Part shown: in pieces, positions 1 to 6,964 of the stretch | Layout of the letters: each line of letters starts with the position of its first letter | Numbering within the stretch: the first letter of the stretch is position 1 | Source: JBJTIF01 sp046094825 | GTDB lineage: Bacteria > Actinomycetota > UBA4738 > HRBIN12 | Length of the DNA stretch: 11,573 bases | Direction of reading: 5' to 3' | Assembly (NCBI GenBank): GCA_046094825.1 | Contig: JBJTIF010000158.1 | Location: 1 to 11,573, forward strand | Made by a program: the position numbers and the translations under genes | Notes under the pieces: generated by a model | Told to the model about the DNA's origin: nothing | Database searches by the model: none | What the model saw: the letters and a program-made list of their open reading frames with translations, nothing else

Positions 1-88
1 GGGCCGGTCCCTGGGCCCCCCCCGAGTATCGCCGGCGCGCTCCCCCCCCCCGCGCGCCCCCGGGGACGCGCGGGGGCGGGCCGATACC
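1..88. other. Low-complexity contig-edge sequence upstream of the MoxR gene
   Basis: This stretch is nearly all G and C, with runs of 8 to 10 C. A perfect 10-bp inverted repeat pairs CCCCCGCGCG at 47-56 with CGCGCGGGGG at 67-76, leaving a 10-nt loop that is itself CCCCC/GGGG-complementary. No convincing -35/-10 pair is visible, so the promoter of the following operon is either outside the window or not recognisable. The homopolymer runs look like the edge of an assembled contig, and the base-level sequence here should not be trusted. Confidence 0.5.
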
Positions 89-139
89 ATGACCCGACGG
101 TCGGCGACGGCACCGTCGCCGGGAGGACCACCGGCGAGC

Positions 140-146
140 GGAGGGG
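140..146 (+). promoter_or_regulatory. Ribosome binding site of the MoxR-type ATPase gene
   Basis: GGAGGGG lies just before the ATG at 149; its GGAGG core is 4 nt from the start codon. The earlier in-frame ATG at 89 has no such site, only undifferentiated G/C runs, and would add 20 low-complexity residues rich in Pro, Gly and Ser. This site is the main reason for starting the gene at 149. Confidence 0.6.
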
Positions 147-148
147 CG

Positions 149-1123
149 ATGGGAGCGTCGATCGGGGCTCGGGACTGGGAGCGCTTCGCCGAGGCGTTCT
201 CCGCGATCGAGCGCAACGTCGAGCGGGTGATCCAGGGCAAGGACCGGGAGATCCGGCTCGCCCTCACCGCCCTCGTCGCCCAGGGACACCTCCTCATCGA
301 GGACGTGCCGGGCGTCGGCAAGACCATGCTCGCGAAGGCGATCGCGAGGTCGATCGACTGCTCGTTCCGGCGCATCCAGTTCACCCCCGATCTCCTCCCG
401 ACCGACGTCACCGGTGTGAACGTCTTCAACCAGGAGCGGGGCGACTTCGAGTTCCGTCCCGGCGCGATCTTCGCGAACATCGTGCTCGGGGACGAGATCA
501 ACCGCGCAAGCCCGAAGACGCAGTCGGCGCTGCTCGAGAGCATGGAGGAGGCGCAGGTCACCGTCGACGCGGTGACGTACGAGCTCGGGGCTCCGTTCAT
601 GGTCATCGCGACGCAGAACCCGATCGAGCACGAGGGCACGTACCCGCTCCCCGAGGCGCAGCTCGACCGGTTCATGATGCGTCTGTCGCTCGGCTACCCC
701 TCGGCCGAGGCCGCCGTCGAGATCCTCGCGAAGCACGGCGTGCGCTCGACGATCGAGGACATCGGGCCGGTGACGGACGCCGCCGGCATCCGCGCGCTCA
801 TCGGTGCCGCGCGCGAGGTCCACGTCGCGCCCGGTGTCGCGCGCTACATCGTCGACCTCGCGGAGGCCTCGCGCGCGCACCGCGACGTCCACCTCGGGGC
901 GAGCCCGCGCGCCTCCCTCCTGCTCCTGCGCGCCGCGCGCGCGTACGCCGCCGGCCACGGGCGCGACTTCGTGTCCCCCGACGACGTGAAGGCCCTCGTC
1001 GAACCGGTCCTCGGGCACCGCCTCGTCGTGACCGCCGACGCCGTCATGCGCGGGCGCGGTCCGCGCGAGGTCCTCCGCGACCTCCTCGGCGAGGTCGCCG
1101 TCCCGGTCGCCGGGACGGCGTGA
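149..1123 (+). CDS. MoxR-family AAA+ ATPase
   Basis: This is a MoxR-type AAA+ ATPase of 324 residues, a usual length for the family. Seen in the sequence: Walker A GVGKT at residues 55-59 (Lys58), Walker B ending in GDEIN with Asp115-Glu116, a sensor-1 Asn157 in the ATQNP motif, the family signature EGTYPLPEAQLDRF just after it, and a C-terminal helical lid containing GASPRASLLL with a likely sensor-2 Arg. MoxR proteins are cytoplasmic, chaperone-like ATPases thought to mature or insert partner proteins, often ones with von Willebrand A-like or DUF58 domains. The next two genes, DUF58 and a transglutaminase, are the usual partners and overlap in a chain, so this is the first visible gene of an operon. 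The start at 149 is preferred for its ribosome binding site; an ATG at 89 would give 344 residues. The precise substrate is unknown. Confidence 0.93.
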   Translation: MGASIGARDWERFAEAFSAIERNVERVIQGKDREIRLALTALVAQGHLLIEDVPGVGKTMLAKAIARSIDCSFRRIQFTPDLLPTDVTGVNVFNQERGDFEFRPGAIFANIVLGDEINRASPKTQSALLESMEEAQVTVDAVTYELGAPFMVIATQNPIEHEGTYPLPEAQLDRFMMRLSLGYPSAEAAVEILAKHGVRSTIEDIGPVTDAAGIRALIGAAREVHVAPGVARYIVDLAEASRAHRDVHLGASPRASLLLLRAARAYAAGHGRDFVSPDDVKALVEPVLGHRLVVTADAVMRGRGPREVLRDLLGEVAVPVAGTA

Positions 1124-2328
1124 TGCCGGGACGGCGAACCGTCGCGATCGCGTTCGCGGCCCTCGCCGTCTGGACGCTCGGACGGCTCCTCGGGTCGCCC
1201 ACGGTCCACGTCGTCGCGGTCGCGCTCGGCCTCCTCCCCCTCGTCGCCGGCCTCCTCGCGCGCCGCGCCGCGCCGCGGGTGACCGCGCGGCGCATCCTGT
1301 CCACGGAACGGGCCGTGCCCGGCGAGCGGGTGCACGTCGACCTCGAGCTCGAGGGCGGGGGGCGCCGCGCGATCCCGTTCCTGCTCCTCGAGGACTCCCT
1401 CCCCTCGGCGTTCGGCGGCGCCGCGCGCCTCGTCGCGACGCGGGTCCCGGCGCGCGGTCGCGGCACCCGGACAGTGTCGTACGCGATCGACGCGCCGCGG
1501 CGCGGGCGCTACGCGATCGGCCCGCTGCGCCTCGAGGTCGCCGATCCGTTCGGGTTCACCCCCGTGCGCGTCGACCTCGAGCTCCGCGACGAGCTCGTCG
1601 TGACCCCACCCGTCGAGGAGCTCCGCGACCTCGCGGGGTCACCGTTCGGCCAGGCGGGCGGCGCGGCGCTCGCGCGGCGGCTCGCGCGCGGCGGCGGGGA
1701 GTTCTCGCTCATGCGCCCCTACCGCGAGGGTGACGACCTCCGGCGGATCCACTGGCCGAGCGTCGCGCGACGGGGCGAACTCATGATCCGCCAGGACGAG
1801 GCATCGAGCCGCCCGCGCGCGACCCTCCACCTCGACACGCGCGCCCGGGCGCTCGGCGCGGCGGGCGGCGCGGTCTTCGAACACGCCGTCGGCGTCGCCG
1901 CCTCCGTCGGCGTCGCGCTCCTGCGGTCGGGGCTCGCGCTCCGCCGTTCGACCGGGCTCCTCGCGCCGGAGCCGACGACCGAGGATGCCTTCCTCGACAC
2001 CCTCGCCGGGGTCGGCGAGGACGGGGCCGATCTCTTCGCGACGCTCGCGCGCCTGCGCGCGGCCGGCACCGCGGACGCCGTCCTGGTCGTCGTGACGGGC
2101 GCACTCGCTCCGGAGGAACTCGCGGCGCTCACGCGGACCGGCACGGCGTTCGGTCCGCGGCTCGCGATCCTCGTACCGCCGCACGGGGGCCGGGATGACG
2201 CCGCGGACGCGGCGCTCCACACGCTCGCGCGTGCCGGCTGGCAGGTCCGCGCCGTGCCGCCCGGCACGTCGCTCCGGGAACGATGGACGATCGACGCACC
2301 CACCCTGCGGGCCGGCTCCTCGAGCTGA
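1123..2328 (+). CDS. DUF58 domain membrane protein
   Basis: This is a 401-residue DUF58 protein, the standard partner of MoxR ATPases. Two hydrophobic segments near residues 5-22 and 27-45 anchor it, followed by an Arg-rich stretch. A beta-rich region leads to the family signature around residues 190-226, which contains RPYREGDDLRRIHW and then a GELMIRQ element. The C-terminal third resembles a von Willebrand A-like fold, but the expected metal site reads LDTRAR rather than a clean DxSxS, so metal binding is doubtful. The ATG at 1123 shares one base with the TGA of the ATPase gene; a GTG at 1120 would give a 4-base overlap and one more residue. Either arrangement implies translational coupling. 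The molecular role of DUF58 is not established; an envelope-linked function with the ATPase is inferred from context. Confidence 0.88.
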   Translation: MPGRRTVAIAFAALAVWTLGRLLGSPTVHVVAVALGLLPLVAGLLARRAAPRVTARRILSTERAVPGERVHVDLELEGGGRRAIPFLLLEDSLPSAFGGAARLVATRVPARGRGTRTVSYAIDAPRRGRYAIGPLRLEVADPFGFTPVRVDLELRDELVVTPPVEELRDLAGSPFGQAGGAALARRLARGGGEFSLMRPYREGDDLRRIHWPSVARRGELMIRQDEASSRPRATLHLDTRARALGAAGGAVFEHAVGVAASVGVALLRSGLALRRSTGLLAPEPTTEDAFLDTLAGVGEDGADLFATLARLRAAGTADAVLVVVTGALAPEELAALTRTGTAFGPRLAILVPPHGGRDDAADAALHTLARAGWQVRAVPPGTSLRERWTIDAPTLRAGSSS

Positions 2329-4631
2329 CCTCTCTCGCGATCCTCGTCCTCGCGGCGGGGACGGCGTTGTCGCGCGTGTTCCGGTTCGAGGCGGCGACCC
2401 GAGACATCGTCCTCGTCGCCGTCGTCGCGCTCGTCGCGTCCGTGGCGACCAACCGACTCCCCGCGGTCCTCGCGCTGCCGATCGCGACCGTCGCGACGGC
2501 GTGGGCCATCGCGTGGCGGACCGTCCCCGGGGCGCTCGACGCCGGACTCCCGACCCTCCTCGCGGGTCGTCGGCTCGTCGACGCCCTCGTCGCCGCGATC
2601 GAGGATGCGCGGATCGCGATCGCCCCGGTCGTCGTGACGCGACCCTTCCTCGCGGCGGCGCTCTGCGGCATCGGCGCGACGACGCTCCTCGCCCACGCGC
2701 TCCTCGTCCGCGCGCGCACGCCGCTCCTCGCCATCGCCCCGCCCCTGCTCGTCGTCGCGGTCGCGGACCTCTCGCTCGGATGGGACGCGCCGCCCGGCTC
2801 GACGATCGCGCTCACGGTGGCGTGCCTCGGTGTCGTCCTCGCCGACGGGGTCGGCCGGATCCTCGCGCACGGCCGCGTCGAACCTCCGCTCGGGCTGCGG
2901 GAGGCCGTCGTGGCGGCGACCCGGGGCGCCCGGCTGCCGCTCGCCGTCGTCACGGCCATCGCCGTCGCCGCGCCGGGCATCGTCCCCGGCGGCGGCACCG
3001 AACCGCTCCTCGATCTCACCGGTCGCCTCCCCGGCGTGACGCAGCTGCAGCCGTTCGTGTCGATCCGCGCCGAACTCGAACGCGACGAACGCCGCGAGCT
3101 GTTCCGCGTCCGGACCGACGGCGGGGAGGGCGCGTACTGGCGCCTCTTCGCGCTCGACCGGTTCGACGGGACGGAGTGGACCTCCTCGCCCGCCGTGCTC
3201 TCCGATCCCCTCGCGGGGCCGGTGGAACTCCCCTTCGCGCGGATCGATCCCGCGGCACCGCTCCTCGCGCAGTACGTGGAGTTCCTCACCGACGGCGTCG
3301 GCGGCGGCTGGATCCCGCTCGCCTACCCGGCCGCGCGCGTCGACGCGGAGGGGACGATCCGCTACGACGTCGACTCGGCGACCGTCCGCGTCGATCCCGA
3401 GCCCGAGGAGGGCGACCGCTACGCCGTCGTGACGGCGCCCCTGGCCCCGCGACCCGAAGATCTCGACGCGGTCCGGTTCCTCGACGCCGCCGTCTACGGC
3501 CGCTACACGGAGGTCCCCGATGGTTCCGCCCGCGGTCTGTCGCGGATCGCGGCGACGTGGACCGCCGACGCGACCTCGCCGTACCGCGCGGTGCTCGCGA
3601 TCCAGTCGCGGTTCCTCGACGGGTCGTTCCGGTACTCCCTCGAGGTGCCCGAGGATGCGCCCGGGACCGACCCGATCCTGCGGTTCCTCCGCGAGACCCG
3701 CGTCGGGTTCTGCCAGCAGTTCGCGACCGCGATGGCCGCGCTCGTGCGTTCGCTCGGGTACCCCGCCCGGGTCGCGGTCGGGTTCCGGCAGGGCGAGCGG
3801 CGAGGATCGACCTACACCGTGACGAACCTCGACGCGCACGCGTGGGTCGAGGTCTTCTTCCCCGGGGTCGGGTGGCTCGCGTTCGAGCCGACGCCCGGCC
3901 GACCGAACCCCGCGGCGACGCCGGGCAGCTACCTGAACCCCGCGACCGGAGCGGCGGGCGACGGCGTGGACGACGGCGCGGAGGATGCCGGCGATGGCGC
4001 GGACGCACCCGACCGCGGGGATGCGGCGACGTGCACCGCGCCCGACGGGACGGTCCTGCCGGCGCGCCTGTGTCGCGAGGGGAGCGAGGCGGCGCCCGCC
4101 GCCGGGGGTGCTCCCGCGGCCGGCGGCGAGGACGCGGACGGTCGCCTCCCGATCGCCGCGGTCGTCCTCGGGATCGCCCTGCTCGCGCTCGCGTCGGTCC
4201 CCTCGCTGCGCGACCGCGCGCGGCGGCGGCGCGTCGCGCGCGCGGGCGACGCGCGAACCCGCACCCTCGCCGCGTTCGATGTCTTCGCGGGTGCCGCGCA
4301 CGACCTCGGCCTCGGCCGCGATCGATCGGAGACGCTCCCCGAGTACGCGGCCCGGATCGTCCGACGCGAACCCGGGCTCGACGACGACCTCCGCGAGCTC
4401 GTCGCCACCGCGGACGTCGCGGCGTACGGACCGACCGTCCCCGACGACGCCGTGGCAGCGCGGGCGGTCACGACCGCCCGCGCTGCCACCGATCTCCTGC
4501 GGAGCTCGGCCGGCTGGCGCCGTCGGATCCTCGGCGCGTACGGCATCGGGTGGGGCGACGACGAGGGTGCGGATCGCGGTCGCCCCCGCGGGAGGCGCGG
4601 GATCGGATCGAGGCGCTCGACGGAGCGCTAG
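2283..4631 (+). CDS. TgpA-like transmembrane transglutaminase with DUF4129-like tail
   Basis: This 782-residue polytopic protein matches the TgpA layout: N-terminal membrane segments, a transglutaminase/protease-like core, one more membrane helix and a cytoplasmic DUF4129-like tail. Hydrophobic segments lie near residues 14-30, 40-77 (probably two), 122-142, 145-165, 172-194 and 218-236. The core has Cys477 in GFCQQFA, His519 in DAHAWVEV and Glu535 in FEPTPG, a Cys-His-Glu arrangement where the classic triad ends in Asp. An acidic Asp/Gly/Ala linker (about 559-583) and a pair of cysteines (584, 597) precede the last helix (about 622-642). The tail, about 655-770, carries the TLPEYAARI element typical of DUF4129. 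The ATG at 2283 overlaps the DUF58 gene by 46 bases with only a weak GGGAA upstream. It is expected to act on the outer face of the membrane; the substrate is unknown. Confidence 0.9.
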   Translation: MDDRRTHPAGRLLELTSLAILVLAAGTALSRVFRFEAATRDIVLVAVVALVASVATNRLPAVLALPIATVATAWAIAWRTVPGALDAGLPTLLAGRRLVDALVAAIEDARIAIAPVVVTRPFLAAALCGIGATTLLAHALLVRARTPLLAIAPPLLVVAVADLSLGWDAPPGSTIALTVACLGVVLADGVGRILAHGRVEPPLGLREAVVAATRGARLPLAVVTAIAVAAPGIVPGGGTEPLLDLTGRLPGVTQLQPFVSIRAELERDERRELFRVRTDGGEGAYWRLFALDRFDGTEWTSSPAVLSDPLAGPVELPFARIDPAAPLLAQYVEFLTDGVGGGWIPLAYPAARVDAEGTIRYDVDSATVRVDPEPEEGDRYAVVTAPLAPRPEDLDAVRFLDAAVYGRYTEVPDGSARGLSRIAATWTADATSPYRAVLAIQSRFLDGSFRYSLEVPEDAPGTDPILRFLRETRVGFCQQFATAMAALVRSLGYPARVAVGFRQGERRGSTYTVTNLDAHAWVEVFFPGVGWLAFEPTPGRPNPAATPGSYLNPATGAAGDGVDDGAEDAGDGADAPDRGDAATCTAPDGTVLPARLCREGSEAAPAAGGAPAAGGEDADGRLPIAAVVLGIALLALASVPSLRDRARRRRVARAGDARTRTLAAFDVFAGAAHDLGLGRDRSETLPEYAARIVRREPGLDDDLRELVATADVAAYGPTVPDDAVAARAVTTARAATDLLRSSAGWRRRILGAYGIGWGDDEGADRGRPRGRRGIGSRRSTER
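4452..4489. repeat. Perfect 18-bp inverted repeat inside the transglutaminase gene
   Basis: GTGGCAGCGCGGGCGGTC (4452-4469) is followed by AC and then its exact reverse complement (4472-4489). It lies in the DUF4129-coding part, 140 bases before the stop, and encodes the near-palindromic peptide AARAVTTARAA. No T-rich tract follows on either strand, so it is not a canonical intrinsic terminator. It does sit just past the 3' end of the convergent MerR gene, where a bidirectional stop to transcription would be useful. Confidence 0.85.
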
Positions 4632-5125
4632 GAGGAGCGGCGTCCTCCGGAGACGCGGACGTGGACCGCGGCCTCGCGGAGGGCACGGACGAAGCGGTCG
4701 CGATCCTCGCGGAACTGCCCGGAGCGGACCTCGACGGTCGAGGCGACCTCGTCCATCGTGACGAAGAACGCCATCTGTCCCTCCTTCAGGAGGTCGATGA
4801 TCTCGCCGTTGCGCTTCGCGACCTTGAAGATGCTCGAGCCGTCCGTCACGAGCCGGGTCTCCGCGAGGTGGCGGTCGAGGTCGGCTCGGCGGTTCAGGTA
4901 GTCGAACGCGCGCCGGATGCGCTGGAGCGACATCCCACCGTCGAGGAGGGACTTCACGCAGCGCAGGGCGACGAGGTCGCGGAACCCGTAGAGCCGCGGG
5001 ACCCCGGGGCGTCCGCCGGTGGACTGCACGGACGGGATGACGAGGCCGATCTGGTCCCAGTAGCGGAGCTGGCGAGGGGTGCAACCGGTCAGGCGGGTCG
5101 CCTGGTGAGCGGTGAAACCCTCCAT
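4628..5125 (-). CDS. MerR-family transcriptional regulator
   Basis: This 165-residue regulator has a MerR-type winged helix-turn-helix at residues 4-74: FTAHQATRLTGCTPRQLRYW for the helix-turn-helix, then IGLVIPS, a wing with GGRPGVPRLYGFRDL, and a dimerisation-linked helix with a MSLQRIRRAFDYL motif. The C-terminal part (about 90-165) contains DGSSIFKVAKRNGEIIDLL and GQMAFFVTMDEV and looks like a small effector or dimerisation domain. It has only two cysteines (15, 56), not arranged as a metal-sensing loop, so a metal sensor is unlikely. The ATG at 5125 is preceded by GGAAGG about 12 bases upstream. The TAG stop overlaps the TAG of the convergent transglutaminase gene. The inducer and targets are unknown. 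It is separated by 182 bases from the DUF3040 gene, so it probably has its own promoter. Confidence 0.88.
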   Translation of the reverse strand: MEGFTAHQATRLTGCTPRQLRYWDQIGLVIPSVQSTGGRPGVPRLYGFRDLVALRCVKSLLDGGMSLQRIRRAFDYLNRRADLDRHLAETRLVTDGSSIFKVAKRNGEIIDLLKEGQMAFFVTMDEVASTVEVRSGQFREDRDRFVRALREAAVHVRVSGGRRSS

Positions 5126-5243
5126 GCCCCGATGCACCTTCCGTCTCGAACCGTTCACCGGACGGGCCGCCGCGGATGGGTCGATCCGCGTCGTTCCTCG
5201 GTCGGTCGCAGGACCGGAGGAGCACCCGGGGGAAGGGACCCAA

Positions 5244-5273
5244 GTTGTACCCGCTCGCCCCGCGACCCCGCAA
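5244..5273 (-). promoter_or_regulatory. Possible promoter of the MerR gene
   Basis: On the minus strand, TTGCGG (5268-5273) and TACAAC (5244-5249) are separated by 18 bp. The -10 candidate is one of the few A/T-containing patches in this 182-base gap. Transcription would start near 5237, leaving a leader of about 110 bases. The assignment rests on hexamer similarity only. Confidence 0.35.
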
Positions 5274-5307
5274 CACCGCAGGTCGTGACGCGGAGCGGCG
5301 CGATGTG

Positions 5308-5667
5308 CTAGCGCATCCCCTCGTCGCGTCGCCGCGCGATGCGCGCGAGGAACGCCGCGAGCGATGGACCCCGCGACTCCTGGAGCGCCCGCAGTTGGTC
5401 GCGACCGAGGGCCGCGAGCGACCGGTACATGACGAGGACGGCGCCGAGGAGCACCCCGAACCCGATGACCGCGACGGGGATCGACACGGGGAAGGCCATG
5501 ATGCAGAGGATCCCGACCGCGGCGGCGACCATCGCGATGCGCAGGCGCCGGATCACGTGGTCGTGGAGGGTGGTCCGCGCCACCGTCTCGGCGAGCCGGG
5601 GGTCCTCCTCCCGGAGACGCTGCTCGATCTCGTCGAGGATGCGCTGCTCGTGGGGCGAGAGCGGCAC
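5308..5667 (-). CDS. DUF3040-like small membrane protein
   Basis: This 119-residue protein begins PLSPHEQRILDEIEQRLREE, the N-terminal motif of the DUF3040 family. An amphipathic, charged helix (residues 5-40) is followed by two membrane helices at about 43-59 and 61-81 with a short Pro-containing turn, then a basic cytoplasmic tail. The start is the GTG at 5667: it has a strong GGAGGAGG at 5673-5680, 5 nt away, and places the family motif at the N-terminus. An upstream ATG at 5718 would add 17 residues without homology. In many actinobacteria, as I recall, a DUF3040 gene lies beside dinB and the mraZ cell-division cluster. Here dinB is the upstream neighbour, 74 bases away, but mraZ is absent. 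The function is unknown; a small envelope protein with an N-terminal helical interaction motif is all that can be said. Confidence 0.82.
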   Translation of the reverse strand: MPLSPHEQRILDEIEQRLREEDPRLAETVARTTLHDHVIRRLRIAMVAAAVGILCIMAFPVSIPVAVIGFGVLLGAVLVMYRSLAALGRDQLRALQESRGPSLAAFLARIARRRDEGMR

Positions 5668-5672
5668 GTCGA

Positions 5673-5680
5673 CCTCCTCC
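5673..5680 (-). promoter_or_regulatory. Strong ribosome binding site for the DUF3040-like gene
   Basis: GGAGGAGG on the minus strand, followed by the 5-nt spacer TCGAC and the GTG at 5667. It is the best Shine-Dalgarno sequence in the window and fixes the start of the gene. Confidence 0.8.
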
Positions 5681-5710
5681 TGCGTCGCCCGACCCGCTCG
5701 GGCCGGGGTG

Positions 5711-5728
5711 CGGTGCACCGCCAGTATA
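5711..5728 (-). promoter_or_regulatory. Possible internal promoter with palindromic operator before the DUF3040-like gene
   Basis: On the minus strand TATACT (5723-5728) is an excellent -10 hexamer in a sequence almost devoid of A/T runs. Three bases downstream is the perfect 10-bp palindrome CGGTGCACCG (5711-5720), which would cover the transcription start. No good -35 is visible at 16 to 18 bp. If real, this gives the DUF3040-like gene expression independent of the SOS operon upstream. Confidence 0.4.
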
Positions 5729-5741
5729 GGGAGGCGCTCGG

Positions 5742-6941
5742 TCAGGCTCCGGGCGGACCCTCGCGGCGGCGGTCGAGGAGCGCCGCCGGCATCGCGCTCC
5801 CCCGTCCGAACCGGCGGTCGATGCGGTCGACGGCGCGTTCGACGTCACCCCACCGCTGCGGATGGAGGAGCGCGAGCTGTTCGGCGCCCGCGCCGACGAG
5901 GTTCGTCGCGGCGACGCCGAGGAGCCGGACACGGCGCGACGTCCCCGGGAGCGCGGCGTAGAGCTCGGACGCCGTCCGGTACAGGTCCGCGGCGACGTCC
6001 GTCGCATCGGGGAGCGTCCGCGAGCGGGTGAGGGTCGTGAAGCTCGCGAGGCGCACCTTGAGGACGACGGTCCGCGCGCGGTACCCGTCCTCGCGGAGGC
6101 GCGTCCCGACCCGCTGCGCGAGGGCGAGGAGTTCGCGGAGGATGTCGGCCTCGTCGTCGAGGTCGCGATCGAACGTCTCCTCGTTGCTCACCTGCTTCGG
6201 CGGCTGGTACGGGACGACCTCCCGTCCGTCGATCCCGCGCGCGAGCGCCTGGAGCGAGCCGGCCGCGCCCTCACCGAGGAGCCGGACGAGGACCGGGGTC
6301 GGCGCGTCCGCGAGATCGCCGACCGTGCGGATCGCGAGCCGCTGGAGGATCTCGAGGGTCTTGTCCCCGACGCCCCAGAGCCTGCCGACCGGCAGCGGTC
6401 GCAGGAACCCGGCGACCCCGTCGGCCGGGACGACGACCGCCCCGTCGGGCTTCGCGGCGGCGGAGGCGATCTTCGCGACGAGCTTCGTCGGGGCGACGCC
6501 GACCGAGCAGTTCACCCCGACCTCGGTGCGGACCGCCGCCCGGATCCGCTCGGCGATCGCCGGCGGATCGCCGAAGAGCCGGATCGCGCCCGCGACGTCG
6601 AGGAACGCCTCGTCGAGGGAGAGCGGCTCGACGAGCGGGGTCACGGACAGGAGGACCTCGCGGAACCGGTTGCTGTGGGCCCGGTACGCGGTGAAGTCTG
6701 GGGGGACGAACGCCGCCGCGGGGCAGAGCCGCCGCGCGCGGACGGTCGGCATCGCGGCGTGGATCCCGTGCGCCCGCGCCTCGTACGAAGCGGACAGGAC
6801 GACGCCGCGGGTCCCGCCCGCGACGACGAGGGGGCGGCCGGCAAGCGTCGGATCCTTCAGTGCCTCGACCGAGGCGTAGAACGCGTCGAGGTCGACGTGG
6901 AGGATCGGGGTGTCGGTCGTCGGACCGCGCCGGACGCCCAT
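5742..6941 (-). CDS. dinB: DNA polymerase IV (Y-family translesion polymerase)
   Basis: This 399-residue protein is a complete Y-family polymerase. Motif HVDLDAFYASVE supplies Asp17 and the steric-gate Tyr22, and SLDEAFLDV supplies Asp110 and Glu111, so all three metal-binding acidic residues are present. SVGVAPTKLVAKIAS and a GVGDKTLEIL helix-hairpin-helix follow in the usual order. The little-finger domain ends with QLALL at 355-359, where relatives carry a beta-clamp binding motif (QL-x-LF type). Pol IV copies damaged DNA in the cytoplasm. It follows dnaE2 directly. The ATG at 6941 has GGTAGG about 10 bases upstream; an ATG at 6965 overlapping the dnaE2 stop as TGATG would add 8 residues and is also plausible. 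Intact catalytic residues separate it from ImuB, the inactive Y-family partner usual next to dnaE2. Confidence 0.94.
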   Translation of the reverse strand: MGVRRGPTTDTPILHVDLDAFYASVEALKDPTLAGRPLVVAGGTRGVVLSASYEARAHGIHAAMPTVRARRLCPAAAFVPPDFTAYRAHSNRFREVLLSVTPLVEPLSLDEAFLDVAGAIRLFGDPPAIAERIRAAVRTEVGVNCSVGVAPTKLVAKIASAAAKPDGAVVVPADGVAGFLRPLPVGRLWGVGDKTLEILQRLAIRTVGDLADAPTPVLVRLLGEGAAGSLQALARGIDGREVVPYQPPKQVSNEETFDRDLDDEADILRELLALAQRVGTRLREDGYRARTVVLKVRLASFTTLTRSRTLPDATDVAADLYRTASELYAALPGTSRRVRLLGVAATNLVGAGAEQLALLHPQRWGDVERAVDRIDRRFGRGSAMPAALLDRRREGPPGA

Positions 6942-6964
6942 CGGTCGCGAGCCTACCCCCGCCA

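Noticed and set aside
89..148. Upstream ATG start for the MoxR-type ATPase
   Set aside because: It would add 20 low-complexity residues and lacks a Shine-Dalgarno, whereas ATG 149 has GGAGGGG and gives the usual family length.
4452..4489. Naming the 18-bp palindrome an intrinsic terminator
   Set aside because: No U-tract follows on either strand and it lies within a coding sequence, so it is reported as a repeat only.
5148..5156. GAACCGTTC near the MerR start as a second LexA box
   Set aside because: The half sites are separated by one base, not four, so it does not fit the LexA spacing. It is also too short to call a MerR operator.
1719..5276. 1185-codon open frame on the minus strand
   Set aside because: It is antisense to DUF58 and transglutaminase and out of frame with MerR. 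The low-complexity Arg/Gly/Asp composition indicates a shadow frame.
2195..5311. 1038-codon open frame on the plus strand
   Set aside because: It overlies the transglutaminase gene in another frame and the MerR gene antisense. Its translation is Arg/Pro-rich repeats without any family motif, as expected from GC-rich third positions.
5742..6941. Calling the Y-family protein ImuB because it follows dnaE2
   Set aside because: The catalytic residues Asp17, Asp110 and Glu111 are intact and the C-terminus lacks the ImuB extension, so it is a Pol IV.
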